Positions 14,913 to 23,843 of a stretch of DNA of 29,237 nucleotides are shown here, in pieces. Position 1 is the stretch's first letter; every line of letters starts with the position of its first letter. The notes below the pieces were generated by a model that saw only the letters and a program-made list of their open reading frames with translations, did not search any database and had not been told where the DNA came from. The position numbers and the translations under genes are program-made. The DNA lies in the NCBI GenBank assembly GCA_049314555.1, contig JBMOEW010000036.1, positions 1 through 29,237 on the forward strand, given 5' to 3'. Source of the DNA: REEB509 sp049314555. Lineage in GTDB: Bacteria; Pseudomonadota; Alphaproteobacteria; Caulobacterales; Aquidulcibacteraceae.

Positions 14913-16547
14913 ATGACCACCCAACGTACCCCGCCACCAGAGGCTGACGTCATCGTGATCGGTGCCGGTGCCGCAGGATTGGCGGCAGCTCTTGCGGCTT
15001 CAGCGGCTGGCGCTTCGGTGGTCGTGCTGGAAAAGGCTGCAACCCTGGGAGGCACGGCTGCCATTTCCGGTGGCGTTGTTTGGGCGGCAATGAACCCCTC
15101 CATGCAAGCCGCCGGTCATTCAGACAGCAGGGCCGAAGCCCTCGCCTACTTCCAGGCGGTTAACCACGGCGACATTCGCCCCGAAATGATTGAGGCCTTC
15201 GTCGATACAGCCCCCGCCGCCCTCACATTTTTGGCCGAACACAGCCCCTGGCGCTTTGAAACATTACCGGGGTACCCAGACTATTTCCTCGACCGCCCCG
15301 GTGCCAAGCCAAACGGTGGCCGCGCGATGGACGCAGGCCTCTTCCCCTTCAAAGAGCTCGGCGAATGGGCATCAAAGGTGGCTACAAACGGTCAGCCCCT
15401 GCCCATCAAACTGTCCGAAACCCCCCTCGGCGGCTTTTACGGCCAGCTTGATCCCGAACAGCTGAAGCAGCGCGCAATTGTAGACGCCCGCGGTTGGGGC
15501 CAGGCCCTGATCGGTTCCTTGCTCAAGGGGTGTCTTGATGTAGCAATCGCGCCTTGCCTCAACCATCGCGTCACCGCCCTCCAACACACCAAAGGCGCGA
15601 TCACCGGTATTGAAGGCGAATACAACGGAGCCACCTTTTCAATTGCCGCCCGACGCGGCGTGATTCTAGCGACAGGCGGGTTTGAACACGATCGCGCCCT
15701 TGTCCAAGCCTTCCTCAAGGGCCCCATGACGGCCCCCGCCTCCCCCCCAACCAATACCGGTGACGGCCTGCGTCTCGCCATGAAAGCCGGCGCAGCATTG
15801 GGCAACATGACTCAGAGCTGGTGGATGCCCGTTTTGGAAACAGGCGAAACATGGTTCGATGGCGCAAAACGCGCCTCCCCGGTTCTGCTAGAACGCACCT
15901 TGCCCGGATCGATTTTGGTGAATCGGCGTGGCCAGCGTTTTTGCAACGAAGCTGCAAACTATTCGGCCCTTTCCGGTGCCTTCCACACATTTGATCCGAA
16001 CACATACGATCACCCCAATCTGCCGGCGTTTCTGATCGTCGATGCCAACTTCCGGTCGCGCTATCCAGTTGGTACCGCAATGCCAGGGCAAGCCGCAGCT
16101 TTTTTGACCAAAGCATCCACCTTGGCCGAATTGGCAACCCAAATCGGCGTCGATCCAATCGGCTTGGAGCAAACCGTCACCCGCTTCAACGCCTTCGCCA
16201 GCGCCGGCAAAGACGAAGACTTCGCCCGCGGCGTCAGCCCCTATGATCGGTTCTACGGAGACCGCAGCCGCGAAGGCGCGTTCGCAACCCTGGGACCCCT
16301 CACAAAAGCACCCTACTTCGCGGTGGAGATCAAAATGGGCACCCTCGGCACCACCGGCGGCGCCCTCACCGACGCCAAGGCGCGCGTTCTCGATCACGAT
16401 GGCGCGCCAATACCGGGCCTATTCGCCGCGGGCAACTGCATGGCAGCTCCCACCGGAGGCGTCTATGCCGGAGCCGGCGGAACGCTTGGCCCGGCCCTCA
16501 CCTTTGGCGTTATCGCCGGGCGCACATGCGCCATGGCCAACCTTTAA
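14913..16547 (+). CDS. FAD-dependent dehydrogenase, 3-ketosteroid-1-dehydrogenase/fumarate-reductase family
   Basis: This 544-residue flavoprotein has the FAD-binding motif VIVIGAGAAGLAAALAAS near residue 15, then LEKAATLGGTAAISGG. The C-terminal part reads PYFAVEIKMGTLGTTGGALTD, then AGNCMAAPTGGVYAGAGG and TLGPALTFG. The last segment matches KstD-like enzymes, with Tyr518 at the position of the KstD tyrosine before GxG. KstD enzymes introduce a C1-C2 double bond in 3-ketosteroids; relatives act on other cyclic ketones or fumarate. It is the first gene of a + strand group with NmrA-like, SnoaL_4 and EthD genes (gaps 15 and 21 bp, then an overlap). The exact substrate is uncertain. Confidence 0.85.
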   Translation: MTTQRTPPPEADVIVIGAGAAGLAAALAASAAGASVVVLEKAATLGGTAAISGGVVWAAMNPSMQAAGHSDSRAEALAYFQAVNHGDIRPEMIEAFVDTAPAALTFLAEHSPWRFETLPGYPDYFLDRPGAKPNGGRAMDAGLFPFKELGEWASKVATNGQPLPIKLSETPLGGFYGQLDPEQLKQRAIVDARGWGQALIGSLLKGCLDVAIAPCLNHRVTALQHTKGAITGIEGEYNGATFSIAARRGVILATGGFEHDRALVQAFLKGPMTAPASPPTNTGDGLRLAMKAGAALGNMTQSWWMPVLETGETWFDGAKRASPVLLERTLPGSILVNRRGQRFCNEAANYSALSGAFHTFDPNTYDHPNLPAFLIVDANFRSRYPVGTAMPGQAAAFLTKASTLAELATQIGVDPIGLEQTVTRFNAFASAGKDEDFARGVSPYDRFYGDRSREGAFATLGPLTKAPYFAVEIKMGTLGTTGGALTDAKARVLDHDGAPIPGLFAAGNCMAAPTGGVYAGAGGTLGPALTFGVIAGRTCAMANL

Positions 16548-16562
16548 GCGGGGCACCTCAAC

Positions 16563-17465
16563 ATGAAAAAAGTACTGGTATATGGTGCCACAGGAGACCA
16601 GGGCCTGCCGCTCCTGCGCTCGTTGCTGGCCTCAGGGCTAACCGTGCGTGCCGCCACCCGCGATCCGTCAACCTTTCCGACCACAGAGTTTAGTCAAGTC
16701 GAAGTGGTGGCAGCGTCCTTCGACAATCCAGAAAGCCTCCGCAAAGCGTCCAAGGGCGTCGACGCGATCGCCATGAACCTGCCCTTCAGCTTCGACCGCG
16801 CCTATTGCCAAATGATGGGCGAAAACATTTCCCGCGCCGCCAAGGAAGGCGGTGTTCGCAAAGTCGTCTTCAACACAAGTTGTGTTATCGCACCAAAAGA
16901 CAACGGCCTGCCGGCCCACGACGGACGCCGTGACATCGAAGCAGCGATTTCATCCACCGGATTGGAGTGGGCATCGCTGCGCTCGGTCGTCTTTATGGAC
17001 AACATGATCCGGCCATGGGTGAAGCCGTCCATCGTCAACCATGGTGTCTACCCTTACCCTGCCAAGGACGATCTGAAGATCAGCTTCGTGTGTCTGGAGG
17101 ACGTCGCTGCCTACATGACCGCAGCGGTGCTGGAAGACCGCGTTACCGCTCACACCTTCGATATCGGCGGCCCCGAAGCCCTCACCGGCCAAGAAGCGGC
17201 AGAGCGCCTTTCCTTGGCTGTTGGCAGAGAAGTGCGCTTCAAAAGTCTGCACCCAGACGAGTTCGCCCGCGGCATGGCCAAACTTGTGACCGGTTCAGAC
17301 GAAGTCCCCACCGGCTCCATTTGGGATCGCATGGCAGATTTTTATCGCTGGTACAACTCAGAGCCGATAAGCCCGCTTATTGTCGATCTATCGCCGGCCC
17401 TCGCTCTTCTTCCAGTGCGTCCCACCCCTTTGCTGGTCTGGGCCAAAGCTCAGGTCTGGCAATAA
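16563..17465 (+). CDS. NmrA/atypical-SDR NAD(P)-binding protein
   Basis: This 300-residue Rossmann protein starts with MKKVLVYGATGDQGLPLLRSLL (GxxGxxG around 8-14). Then come RAATRDPSTF and a region lacking the classical YxxxK, as in NmrA, phenylcoumaran-benzylic-ether and isoflavone reductases. Members are NADPH-dependent reductases or redox sensors. It begins 15 bp after the flavoprotein and is followed 21 bp later by a SnoaL_4 gene, so it is probably in the same operon. Which role it plays cannot be told. Confidence 0.82.
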   Translation: MKKVLVYGATGDQGLPLLRSLLASGLTVRAATRDPSTFPTTEFSQVEVVAASFDNPESLRKASKGVDAIAMNLPFSFDRAYCQMMGENISRAAKEGGVRKVVFNTSCVIAPKDNGLPAHDGRRDIEAAISSTGLEWASLRSVVFMDNMIRPWVKPSIVNHGVYPYPAKDDLKISFVCLEDVAAYMTAAVLEDRVTAHTFDIGGPEALTGQEAAERLSLAVGREVRFKSLHPDEFARGMAKLVTGSDEVPTGSIWDRMADFYRWYNSEPISPLIVDLSPALALLPVRPTPLLVWAKAQVWQ

Positions 17466-17486
17466 CGCCCCGCGAAAGGTACGCCC

Positions 17487-18026
17487 ATGCAGCGCGATCC
17501 AGAAATCCAACTGCTCTTGGACAAACAGGCGTGTACGGAGGTGATTTATCGGCTCGCCCGCGCTATCGACCGCTGCGACGCCGACCAACTCGCGCAGTGT
17601 TTCCACAAAGACGCCACAGACGACCACGGCATCTTCAAAGGCACCGCTTCGGACTTTGTGACATTTGTGATGCCGATGTTGGCTGGCATGATCCGCACAC
17701 AGCACACAATCTGCAACGTGCTCGTCGAGGTCAAAGGCGATGACGCCCGGTCTGAAAGTTACTTCGTCGCCCAACACACACTGCATGGAGAGTCCGGCAC
17801 CCAAACCGAAATGTTCGCGGCCGGACGGTACCTCGACACATTCAGCCGTCGCGACGGCGTCTGGCGGCTGCAACATCGCCATGCTGTTTATGATTGGAAC
17901 ACCGCAGAGGCTGCTACATCCGGCTGGGAAAGCGAGCCCATGAAGTCAAAGCTCCAGCGCGGCATGCGTGGCCAAGCAGATCCTTCCTACGCCCACTTTA
18001 CCGCCCTAAAGGACGCACCCGGATGA
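17487..18026 (+). CDS. SnoaL_4/NTF2-like protein C
   Basis: This 179-residue paralogue has YRLARAIDRCDADQL (Asp28), then MIRTQHTICNVLVEV (His73), then AGRYLDTFSRRDGVWRLQHRHAVYDW (Arg131). The Asp-His spacing is 45 residues, as in the other four. It ends with the RGMRGQADP tail shared with proteins B and E. An AAAGG sits before ATG 17487. The stop overlaps the EthD-like start by ATGA, so the two are likely co-translated. The reaction is unknown; LinA/scytalone-dehydratase-type chemistry is inference. Confidence 0.83.
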   Translation: MQRDPEIQLLLDKQACTEVIYRLARAIDRCDADQLAQCFHKDATDDHGIFKGTASDFVTFVMPMLAGMIRTQHTICNVLVEVKGDDARSESYFVAQHTLHGESGTQTEMFAAGRYLDTFSRRDGVWRLQHRHAVYDWNTAEAATSGWESEPMKSKLQRGMRGQADPSYAHFTALKDAPG

Positions 18027-18661
18027 TCAAGCTTCTGGGCTTCATTGATCGCCGCGCGGACTTTTCGGTCGCGTCCTTCAGCCAGTATTGGCGCACCACC
18101 CACGTCTTGGAAGCCCTGAAGTTAAAAGCGTTCATAGCCCGCTATGTTCAAAACCATTTTTGGCCTACCCCATTGGACGGAATGGCCAGACCGGCCGACG
18201 GCTGCCCACAACTCTGGTTCAAAACACCTGAAGCCCTTGCGGCCATGGGCCAAAGCGACGCCTACAAAACCGGAGCCTACCTGGACGAACCGCGCTTCAT
18301 GGAAGGCCGCGCGAGGGGCGTGGCCCTGCGCGAAACGGTTGTGCTGCCAGAGCCGCATGCCCCCGCGATCAAGGTGATGTTTCTCTACGCCCCCACCGCA
18401 TACGTCACCGTCACCGAATTCGAAGCGCGCCATCAAGACCACGCCAAGCCGCTGATGCTGGCCGCACCCCGCGCCATCGGCCACATCCGATCCCACGCTT
18501 TACCCACCCCCGGCGCGCCGCTGTACGCCGGTGCCGACGAAGTCTGGTGGGCAACCCACGCCGAGTTCGAAGCAGACTGGCAAGACCGCCACACCCCGCC
18601 AGACTTCATCGATGTTACAGCGAGTGCAGGATGCCGTGTTGATGAATTGAGGGTGTTCTAA
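18023..18661 (+). CDS. EthD-like tandem ferredoxin-fold protein
   Basis: This 212-residue protein begins with an EthD-like segment: MIKLLGFIDRRADFSVASFSQYWRTTH followed by VLEALKLKAFIARYVQNH. A second similar unit begins near residue 120 (IKVMFLYAPTAYVTVTEFEARHQDH). EthD proteins are small dimeric alpha-beta barrels; the tandem copy may replace a dimer. EthD was first described beside ether-degrading P450s, and its role there is accessory. The start at 18023 gives an ATGA overlap with protein C; an in-frame upstream start lies inside that gene. A strand switch with P450 genes follows. Confidence 0.78.
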   Translation: MIKLLGFIDRRADFSVASFSQYWRTTHVLEALKLKAFIARYVQNHFWPTPLDGMARPADGCPQLWFKTPEALAAMGQSDAYKTGAYLDEPRFMEGRARGVALRETVVLPEPHAPAIKVMFLYAPTAYVTVTEFEARHQDHAKPLMLAAPRAIGHIRSHALPTPGAPLYAGADEVWWATHAEFEADWQDRHTPPDFIDVTASAGCRVDELRVF

Positions 18662-18674
18662 AGACCGTCAAACC

Positions 18675-19913
18675 TTACTGTTCGCGAAAAACAATCGGCA
18701 GGCTGAGCATTCCGTGCGTCACAAGATGGGGCGCAAACCGCGGAACAAACCCCTCTGTTTCCGGACGAATATCGCACATCCGCTCAAGGATCCGGTCAAA
18801 GGCAATCCTTAGCTCCAGCCGCGCCAGCGGCGCACCGATGCAATGCTTTATGCCCTGCCCAAACGCCAAATGCCTGCGGGCTTCCTCCCGTCGTGGATCA
18901 AATCGATCAGACTGCGCAAACAGCTTCTCGTCGCGGTTTGCGGCCCCAAAATTGATCAGCACACGACTGTTTGCAGGGATATCAACCCCTGCCAGCGCCG
19001 TATCCTTGGTGCAAATCCGGAACACACCGTGTACGGGCGATTGGTAACGCAACGCCTCTTCGATGAAGTTCTCCAAAAGGCTGCGATCCGCCCGCAACTC
19101 CGCCTCAAGGCCAGGGTTTTCGCACATCAACCACATGGCCGTCGAAAGCGCGTTGGTCGTCGTCTCATTGCCACCCAGCACAAGGATTGCAATGATCGAA
19201 ACCAGTTCCTCCATGGTATAGAGCGCACCAGACTCATCGCGCGCATTTGCCAAATCGCTAATCAAAAGGCGATCTGGAGTCTTGCGGTACTTTTCGATCT
19301 GGGCGGCGAAATACTTCTGCTCTTCAACCCCCACATAAGCGAGTTCAACTTCGCGATCGGGAGTAGCCACCATGGAAATAGCCTCAATGCCCGCATCCCC
19401 AAATTTTTGAAACAGCCCCATCTCCTCCCGCACCACCCCAAGCTGAACCGCAAACACGCGGATCGGCATCGGAACGGAGAAATCAAGGTGGAAGTCGCAC
19501 GCCCCGCGGGCCACAAATCCATCAAGCAACTCATCAACAATACTCAGCACATGGGGCTCGGCATCCGTCATTTTTTCGGGCGTAAACCATTGCCGCACCA
19601 TGTTGCGGTAGCGCGTATGCTTCGGCGGGTCACTCAGCGAAAGCGTCTCGACCCGAGCATACCCGTTCTTCGCATACACTTCATCCACCCGCCGCACGGT
19701 GGGGTTTACCTCCCGCAGCCACTCCCGTACCCGCGACGAAAACACCTGCGGCTGCATGGCAACCTGTCGCACGGCATCATATCCGGTCACCACATAAATA
19801 TTGGTCGCCTTGTCGTGCCAAACCGGCGCCTCCTGGTGCAGCTTGCGATAAAACGCGTAAGGGTCTGAAAGAGTCTTTGGATCAAACAGTTTCTGCTGGC
19901 TAAGGTCGCTCAT
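18675..19913 (-). CDS. Cytochrome P450 (bacterial class I type)
   Basis: This 412-residue soluble P450 has no membrane anchor. It shows the I-helix GGNETT (247-252), ExxR in EEALRYQSPV (Glu286, Arg289) and the haem-binding FGQGIKHCIG with Cys358. Such enzymes hydroxylate hydrophobic substrates using electrons from a ferredoxin and reductase, neither of which is encoded in this window. The start at 19913 is chosen because it overlaps the upstream SnoaL_4 stop by ATGA; an in-frame start at 20063 would extend about 50 residues into that gene. The substrate and CYP family are not assignable here. Confidence 0.92.
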   Translation of the reverse strand: MSDLSQQKLFDPKTLSDPYAFYRKLHQEAPVWHDKATNIYVVTGYDAVRQVAMQPQVFSSRVREWLREVNPTVRRVDEVYAKNGYARVETLSLSDPPKHTRYRNMVRQWFTPEKMTDAEPHVLSIVDELLDGFVARGACDFHLDFSVPMPIRVFAVQLGVVREEMGLFQKFGDAGIEAISMVATPDREVELAYVGVEEQKYFAAQIEKYRKTPDRLLISDLANARDESGALYTMEELVSIIAILVLGGNETTTNALSTAMWLMCENPGLEAELRADRSLLENFIEEALRYQSPVHGVFRICTKDTALAGVDIPANSRVLINFGAANRDEKLFAQSDRFDPRREEARRHLAFGQGIKHCIGAPLARLELRIAFDRILERMCDIRPETEGFVPRFAPHLVTHGMLSLPIVFREQ

Positions 19914-20449
19914 GGCGTGCCTCCACTTTGGGTTTTCCAATGAAACAAGGGATGCAGGGGCCCCAAACCATCCGCCTTCGGAAGACCAGCGATCGCATCC
20001 GCCTCGACATAAGGGCCCGTATAAACGCCGTGCAAAAGATAGCGCCGACTCGCTATGCGCCATTCACTAGAGCGCCGTTCAAACCGATCCAAATAGCGAC
20101 CGTAGAACACGCTGGACGTCTGGCCAGAACCGGTCACGGCAATCGCCTGCGTTATCCCGCAACTCTCCGCATGCGCCACATCGTTTCCAGCCCACGTCAG
20201 CACTTCTCCGCCGATCAAATGAAAGCGTCGCTGCGCCCCTTTATCCGCCCCCAACAAAATTGGCAGACACTTAAGCGCTGAGCCGGAGATAAACCCATAG
20301 TCCAACATCGCGTCCGGCCAAAACAAGTCCTGCAACGCTTCCATGTCATGCCAATCGAGCGCAGGTCCATACCGCATCAATATGCGTCGACACGCGGCCT
20401 CGTCCAAAAGCCGTTGAAGCGCCGCCTCGGCCACGTCACACAACCCCAT
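19910..20449 (-). CDS. SnoaL_4/NTF2-like protein D, between two P450 genes
   Basis: This 179-residue member of the same family starts at ATG 20449; a TTG at 20461 is a weaker alternative. It has RYGPALDWHDMEAL (Asp32), then RRFHLIGGEVLTW (His77), then YGRYLDRFERRSSEWRIASRRYLLHG (Arg135). The Asp-His spacing is again 45. It overlaps the upstream P450 by 14 bp and the downstream P450 start by ATGA, so all three probably share one transcript. It lacks the RG-rich C-terminal tail of B, C and E. Confidence 0.82.
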   Translation of the reverse strand: MGLCDVAEAALQRLLDEAACRRILMRYGPALDWHDMEALQDLFWPDAMLDYGFISGSALKCLPILLGADKGAQRRFHLIGGEVLTWAGNDVAHAESCGITQAIAVTGSGQTSSVFYGRYLDRFERRSSEWRIASRRYLLHGVYTGPYVEADAIAGLPKADGLGPLHPLFHWKTQSGGTP

Positions 20450-21698
20450 TTTGGCGAGCAAGAGGGCGAATCCAAAGCGCCTTCAAACCACGGAGAAAGA
20501 AACTTGGGTTATAATCAAACGTGTTTCGCTCCGGAACCAGCGCAAAACCGGCAAAGCGTTCAAAAAGCTGTCGATACGCGCTCGCGATCTCTTGCCGCGC
20601 CAACATCGCGCCGGGGCAAAAATGCACCCCGGCCCCAAACGCCAGATGGGCCCCCGCGTTGGCCCGGCACACATCAAACCGGTCCGCTTCCTCAAATCGC
20701 TCCTCGTCCCGGTTGGCCGCCCCATGACGAATGATCACAATTTGATCTTTCGGAATGGTCACGCCGCAAACCTCGACGTCCCGCGTGGTTTGCCGGAACA
20801 GCCCTTGCACTGGCGTCTCCAGGCGCAGGCACTCCTCAGTGAAGTTCCGCAACAGGTCGGGATTGCGCCGAAGGCGGGCCTCCTCCTCCGGATGCTGAAT
20901 AAGCAGCAACATCGCCCCCGCAATCGTTGACGTCGTCGTCTCATTGCCGCCCGTCAAAATTTGCTCCAGCAGGTTGAGCGCTTCGGCCGTCGAAAGCGGA
21001 TCTTCCGAATCCGACATTTCACCCACCAGAGCCGTCAATATGTCTTCCCGCGGACTGACGCGCCGCTCCTCGATCTTTTCCGCGAAGTAGCGCTGGAATT
21101 CGATGGTCAATCGCGCGCACTCGAGCTCCCGCTCCGGCGTTGTCATCATGCCCGCAGGCTCAAGCAGCGCATCCGACCAAGCCTTCAAGCGTGGGATATC
21201 TGCCCGTGGAACACCGATCTGATCAGCAATAACAATACACGGCAGCGGCATCGCAAACCGCGCCACAAAGTCAATTTCTGCTTCGCTCGAAAAGCCATCA
21301 ATCAAGTCCCGCACCACCCCGTCAATGTAAGGCGTCATGTCACGCACCCGCGACGCCGTGAACGCCCGGTCAATCAGCTTGCGATACCGCTGATGTCGCG
21401 GCGGATCCGTGCGCTGCAGAGTTTGCGGACGCGGATAGGCTTGCGCCTTCAGCAGGGCGTCCGCCGCCGTCGGCTTTCGCGCCGAAACCTTGTCGAACAG
21501 CACAAGGTCATTGGAAAAGGTCACGGTGTCTTTGATCACGGCCTGCAGGTCGCGATAGCGGCTCACAATCCAAAAACCGGTGCGCGGCTCACGATAAACC
21601 GGCGCTTCCGCCCGCAAGCGCCGATAAAAATCATAAGGGCACTTTTGCAGGGCCGGATCGAGGAAGTTATACTCGTCAAGCCCTTTGGTTTCGCTCAT
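20436..21698 (-). CDS. Cytochrome P450, second copy of the pair
   Basis: This 420-residue soluble P450 has GGNETT (250-255), ExxR with Glu289 and Arg292, and the haem segment AFGAGVHFCPGAMLARQE with Cys361. It differs clearly from the P450 at 18675, so it is not a recent duplicate. GGGAGG sits before ATG 21698. It probably opens the P450-SnoaL-P450 transcript. It is divergent from protein E with 120 bp between starts. The substrate is unknown. Confidence 0.92.
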   Translation of the reverse strand: MSETKGLDEYNFLDPALQKCPYDFYRRLRAEAPVYREPRTGFWIVSRYRDLQAVIKDTVTFSNDLVLFDKVSARKPTAADALLKAQAYPRPQTLQRTDPPRHQRYRKLIDRAFTASRVRDMTPYIDGVVRDLIDGFSSEAEIDFVARFAMPLPCIVIADQIGVPRADIPRLKAWSDALLEPAGMMTTPERELECARLTIEFQRYFAEKIEERRVSPREDILTALVGEMSDSEDPLSTAEALNLLEQILTGGNETTTSTIAGAMLLLIQHPEEEARLRRNPDLLRNFTEECLRLETPVQGLFRQTTRDVEVCGVTIPKDQIVIIRHGAANRDEERFEEADRFDVCRANAGAHLAFGAGVHFCPGAMLARQEIASAYRQLFERFAGFALVPERNTFDYNPSFFLRGLKALWIRPLARQNGVV

Positions 21699-21818
21699 CG
21701 AGGGCCTCCCGCTTCGCGCTTATCCTGCCGCGCTTTCTGGCGGAATACACTATTGCGCAACTGGGGTTTTTCGGCAACTCTGCTGAAAAGAAAAATCCAG
21801 CATGCCACGGGTTCCCCC

Positions 21819-22346
21819 ATGACGACCGCCCTCCCTGCGCCCCTGCAAGCCCTGCTCGACAAGCAAGAGATCCAGGAGCTTTCGGCCACCTATATGCGTG
21901 GGCTTGATCGGCTGGATAGAAACCTCGTACGCAGCGTCTACCACGACGATGCCACCGACGACCGCGGCTTTTTCGCTGGTGGTCCCGATGCCTTCGCAGA
22001 CTTCGCCATGTCCGCGCTCAAAGACCATCTCTCAAACCATCACCTCATCGGACAGTGCTTAATCAACATCGACGGCGACGTTGCCTTCGGCGAGATCTAC
22101 TTTCACGCCTTTCACCGCGTACTGGTGGAAGGCCGCGAGATGGATTTCATCGTCATTGGTCGGTATATTGACCGTTACGAACGCCGGCGCGGCCAATGGA
22201 AAATCGCCCATCGAAGCGAACTCAACGATGCCTGCAGCATGGTCCCCGCAACCGACGATTGGCTGAAAGCCACCCCATCCGCGCTGAGGGGCGCGCGCGG
22301 CCAAGAAGACCTATCCTCACAACTCGAAAAGCTTCGTACACTGTAG
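21819..22346 (+). CDS. SnoaL_4/NTF2-like protein E
   Basis: This 175-residue paralogue has TYMRGLDRLDRNLV (Asp30), then LSNHHLIGQCLINI (His75), then IGRYIDRYERRRGQWKIAHRSELND (Arg132). The Asp-His spacing is 45. It ends with LRGARGQEDL, related to the B and C tails. The start at 21819 is where homology begins; the frame is open far upstream on the strand opposite P450 but without homology. No strong Shine-Dalgarno is seen. It is followed 3 bp later by the Rieske oxygenase gene, so the two are likely co-transcribed. Confidence 0.8.
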   Translation: MTTALPAPLQALLDKQEIQELSATYMRGLDRLDRNLVRSVYHDDATDDRGFFAGGPDAFADFAMSALKDHLSNHHLIGQCLINIDGDVAFGEIYFHAFHRVLVEGREMDFIVIGRYIDRYERRRGQWKIAHRSELNDACSMVPATDDWLKATPSALRGARGQEDLSSQLEKLRTL

Positions 22347-22349
22347 GGT

Positions 22350-23750
22350 ATGGATATGTCGCACCCGGCCAACACAGAAACCATAAAGCCGGGCGAAGCG
22401 CGATGCCCCGGCCCCTCCACCAAAGACATCGTGCTGGCTGATGGCGAGGCGCTGCCAGAAGCCCTCCTGACAGAGAGCTATGCCTTTCTGGGAGATGCAG
22501 ACGTAAGCTACGACGCCTACACCTCAAAGGCGTTTGCGGAGCGCGAACTCAAGAACCTCTGGCCAAAGGTTTGGCAATTCGCATGCCGGGAAGAACATCT
22601 CCCCAATCCCAATGACTCCTACGTTTACGACATTGGTCCGTATTCGGTGCTGATTGTCCGGCAGCCAGATGGGGGCCTGAAGGCCTTCATTAACGCCTGC
22701 AAACACCGCGGCATGCAGTTGCAAGATGCCAGCGCCGGAACCATACGACTGCGCACAATCCGCTGCCCCTTCCACGGATGGAGTTGGGGGCTCGATGGCC
22801 GCCTGCTGCAGATTCCCTGTGAGTGGGATTTCCCACATGTGGACAAGGCGCGCTTTGCCCTCGATGAGGTGCGGCTTGAGTGTTGGGCGGGGTTTGTATT
22901 CATCAACCTGGACCAGAACGCGCCACCGCTAGCGCAATACCTCGAGGTGTTGCCAGACCACTTCAAGGAGTGGCCCCTGCAAGATCGCCACATCTCCCTG
23001 CATATTGAAAAGACGCTCCCGGCAAACTGGAAACTGGCGACCGAAGCCTTTTTGGAAGCCTACCACGTCCTTGCCACTCACCCGCAGGGCTTGCCCACCG
23101 CCGGCGATGCCAACGCCCAGTATGACGTGTTCGGACAACACGTCAGCCGCTTCTACCACACGGTCGGCTTCCCCAGCCCCCACCTCGCAAGCAACCACTC
23201 GCAGGAAGACATCCTTGCCAGTTTAGGCGGCGAGGCCCTGGGGCTCAAGCTCGACGAACGCGGCCGCGCACGGCTCGTGTTTGCGGACTTTCTGCGCAGT
23301 GCATTTGGCAGCGAGATGCGGGTAGACCTCACCAACGTCTCGACAAGCGAAATGATCGACTCGATCGAGTATTTTCTCTTCCCAAACTTCTGCGTCTTCC
23401 CGGGCATCAGCTTCCCGATGGTCTATCGTTTCCGTCCCGATCCGGACAATGTCGACCGCTCGATCTTTGATTTGTATTTTCTAAAACCCACCCCAAAAGG
23501 GGAAACCCCGCCCCCTGCCCCCCCCCCAATCAAGCTAGGGTTGGACGATCTTTTCGCAAACGCCGCTGGCCTTCCCCCGATGCTCGGCGTCATCTACGAC
23601 CAAGACACCGGCAACCTCGCGCGCCTAACCCGGGGCGTGAAAGCCAGCATGAAAACCGGCCAAACTCTGGGCAACTACCAAGAAGTCCGGATCCGGCACA
23701 TGCGACAAACCCTGGATCGTTATCTTCAGGACGACAGCACCCAGAAGTGA
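22350..23750 (+). CDS. Rieske non-haem iron oxygenase, alpha subunit (first)
   Basis: This 466-residue oxygenase has the Rieske cluster Cys117-His119 and Cys139-His142 (CKHRG and CPFHGW). The catalytic-iron segment is LEAYHVLATHP with His239 and His244 and a Glu at 236, where naphthalene-type dioxygenases carry a bridging Asp. Glu at this point is known from carnitine/choline-monooxygenase (CntA)-like enzymes. The likely third ligand is an Asp in YDQDTGNL near the end. No beta subunit, ferredoxin or reductase follows. A run of ten C bases occurs at 23518-23527. An alternative start is the ATG at 22356. Confidence 0.9.
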   Translation: MDMSHPANTETIKPGEARCPGPSTKDIVLADGEALPEALLTESYAFLGDADVSYDAYTSKAFAERELKNLWPKVWQFACREEHLPNPNDSYVYDIGPYSVLIVRQPDGGLKAFINACKHRGMQLQDASAGTIRLRTIRCPFHGWSWGLDGRLLQIPCEWDFPHVDKARFALDEVRLECWAGFVFINLDQNAPPLAQYLEVLPDHFKEWPLQDRHISLHIEKTLPANWKLATEAFLEAYHVLATHPQGLPTAGDANAQYDVFGQHVSRFYHTVGFPSPHLASNHSQEDILASLGGEALGLKLDERGRARLVFADFLRSAFGSEMRVDLTNVSTSEMIDSIEYFLFPNFCVFPGISFPMVYRFRPDPDNVDRSIFDLYFLKPTPKGETPPPAPPPIKLGLDDLFANAAGLPPMLGVIYDQDTGNLARLTRGVKASMKTGQTLGNYQEVRIRHMRQTLDRYLQDDSTQK

Positions 23751-23843
23751 CGCAAGGCGCAACGCTACACACCCTTTCGTTGGCCGGGCACCCCAAGGTT
23801 TACACCGTTGAACAAACACCAATGAGCAACAAGGCATCAGGCA

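Noticed and set aside
18843..19868. 341-residue open frame on the plus strand
   Set aside because: Antisense to a well-supported P450 gene, with no recognisable domain.
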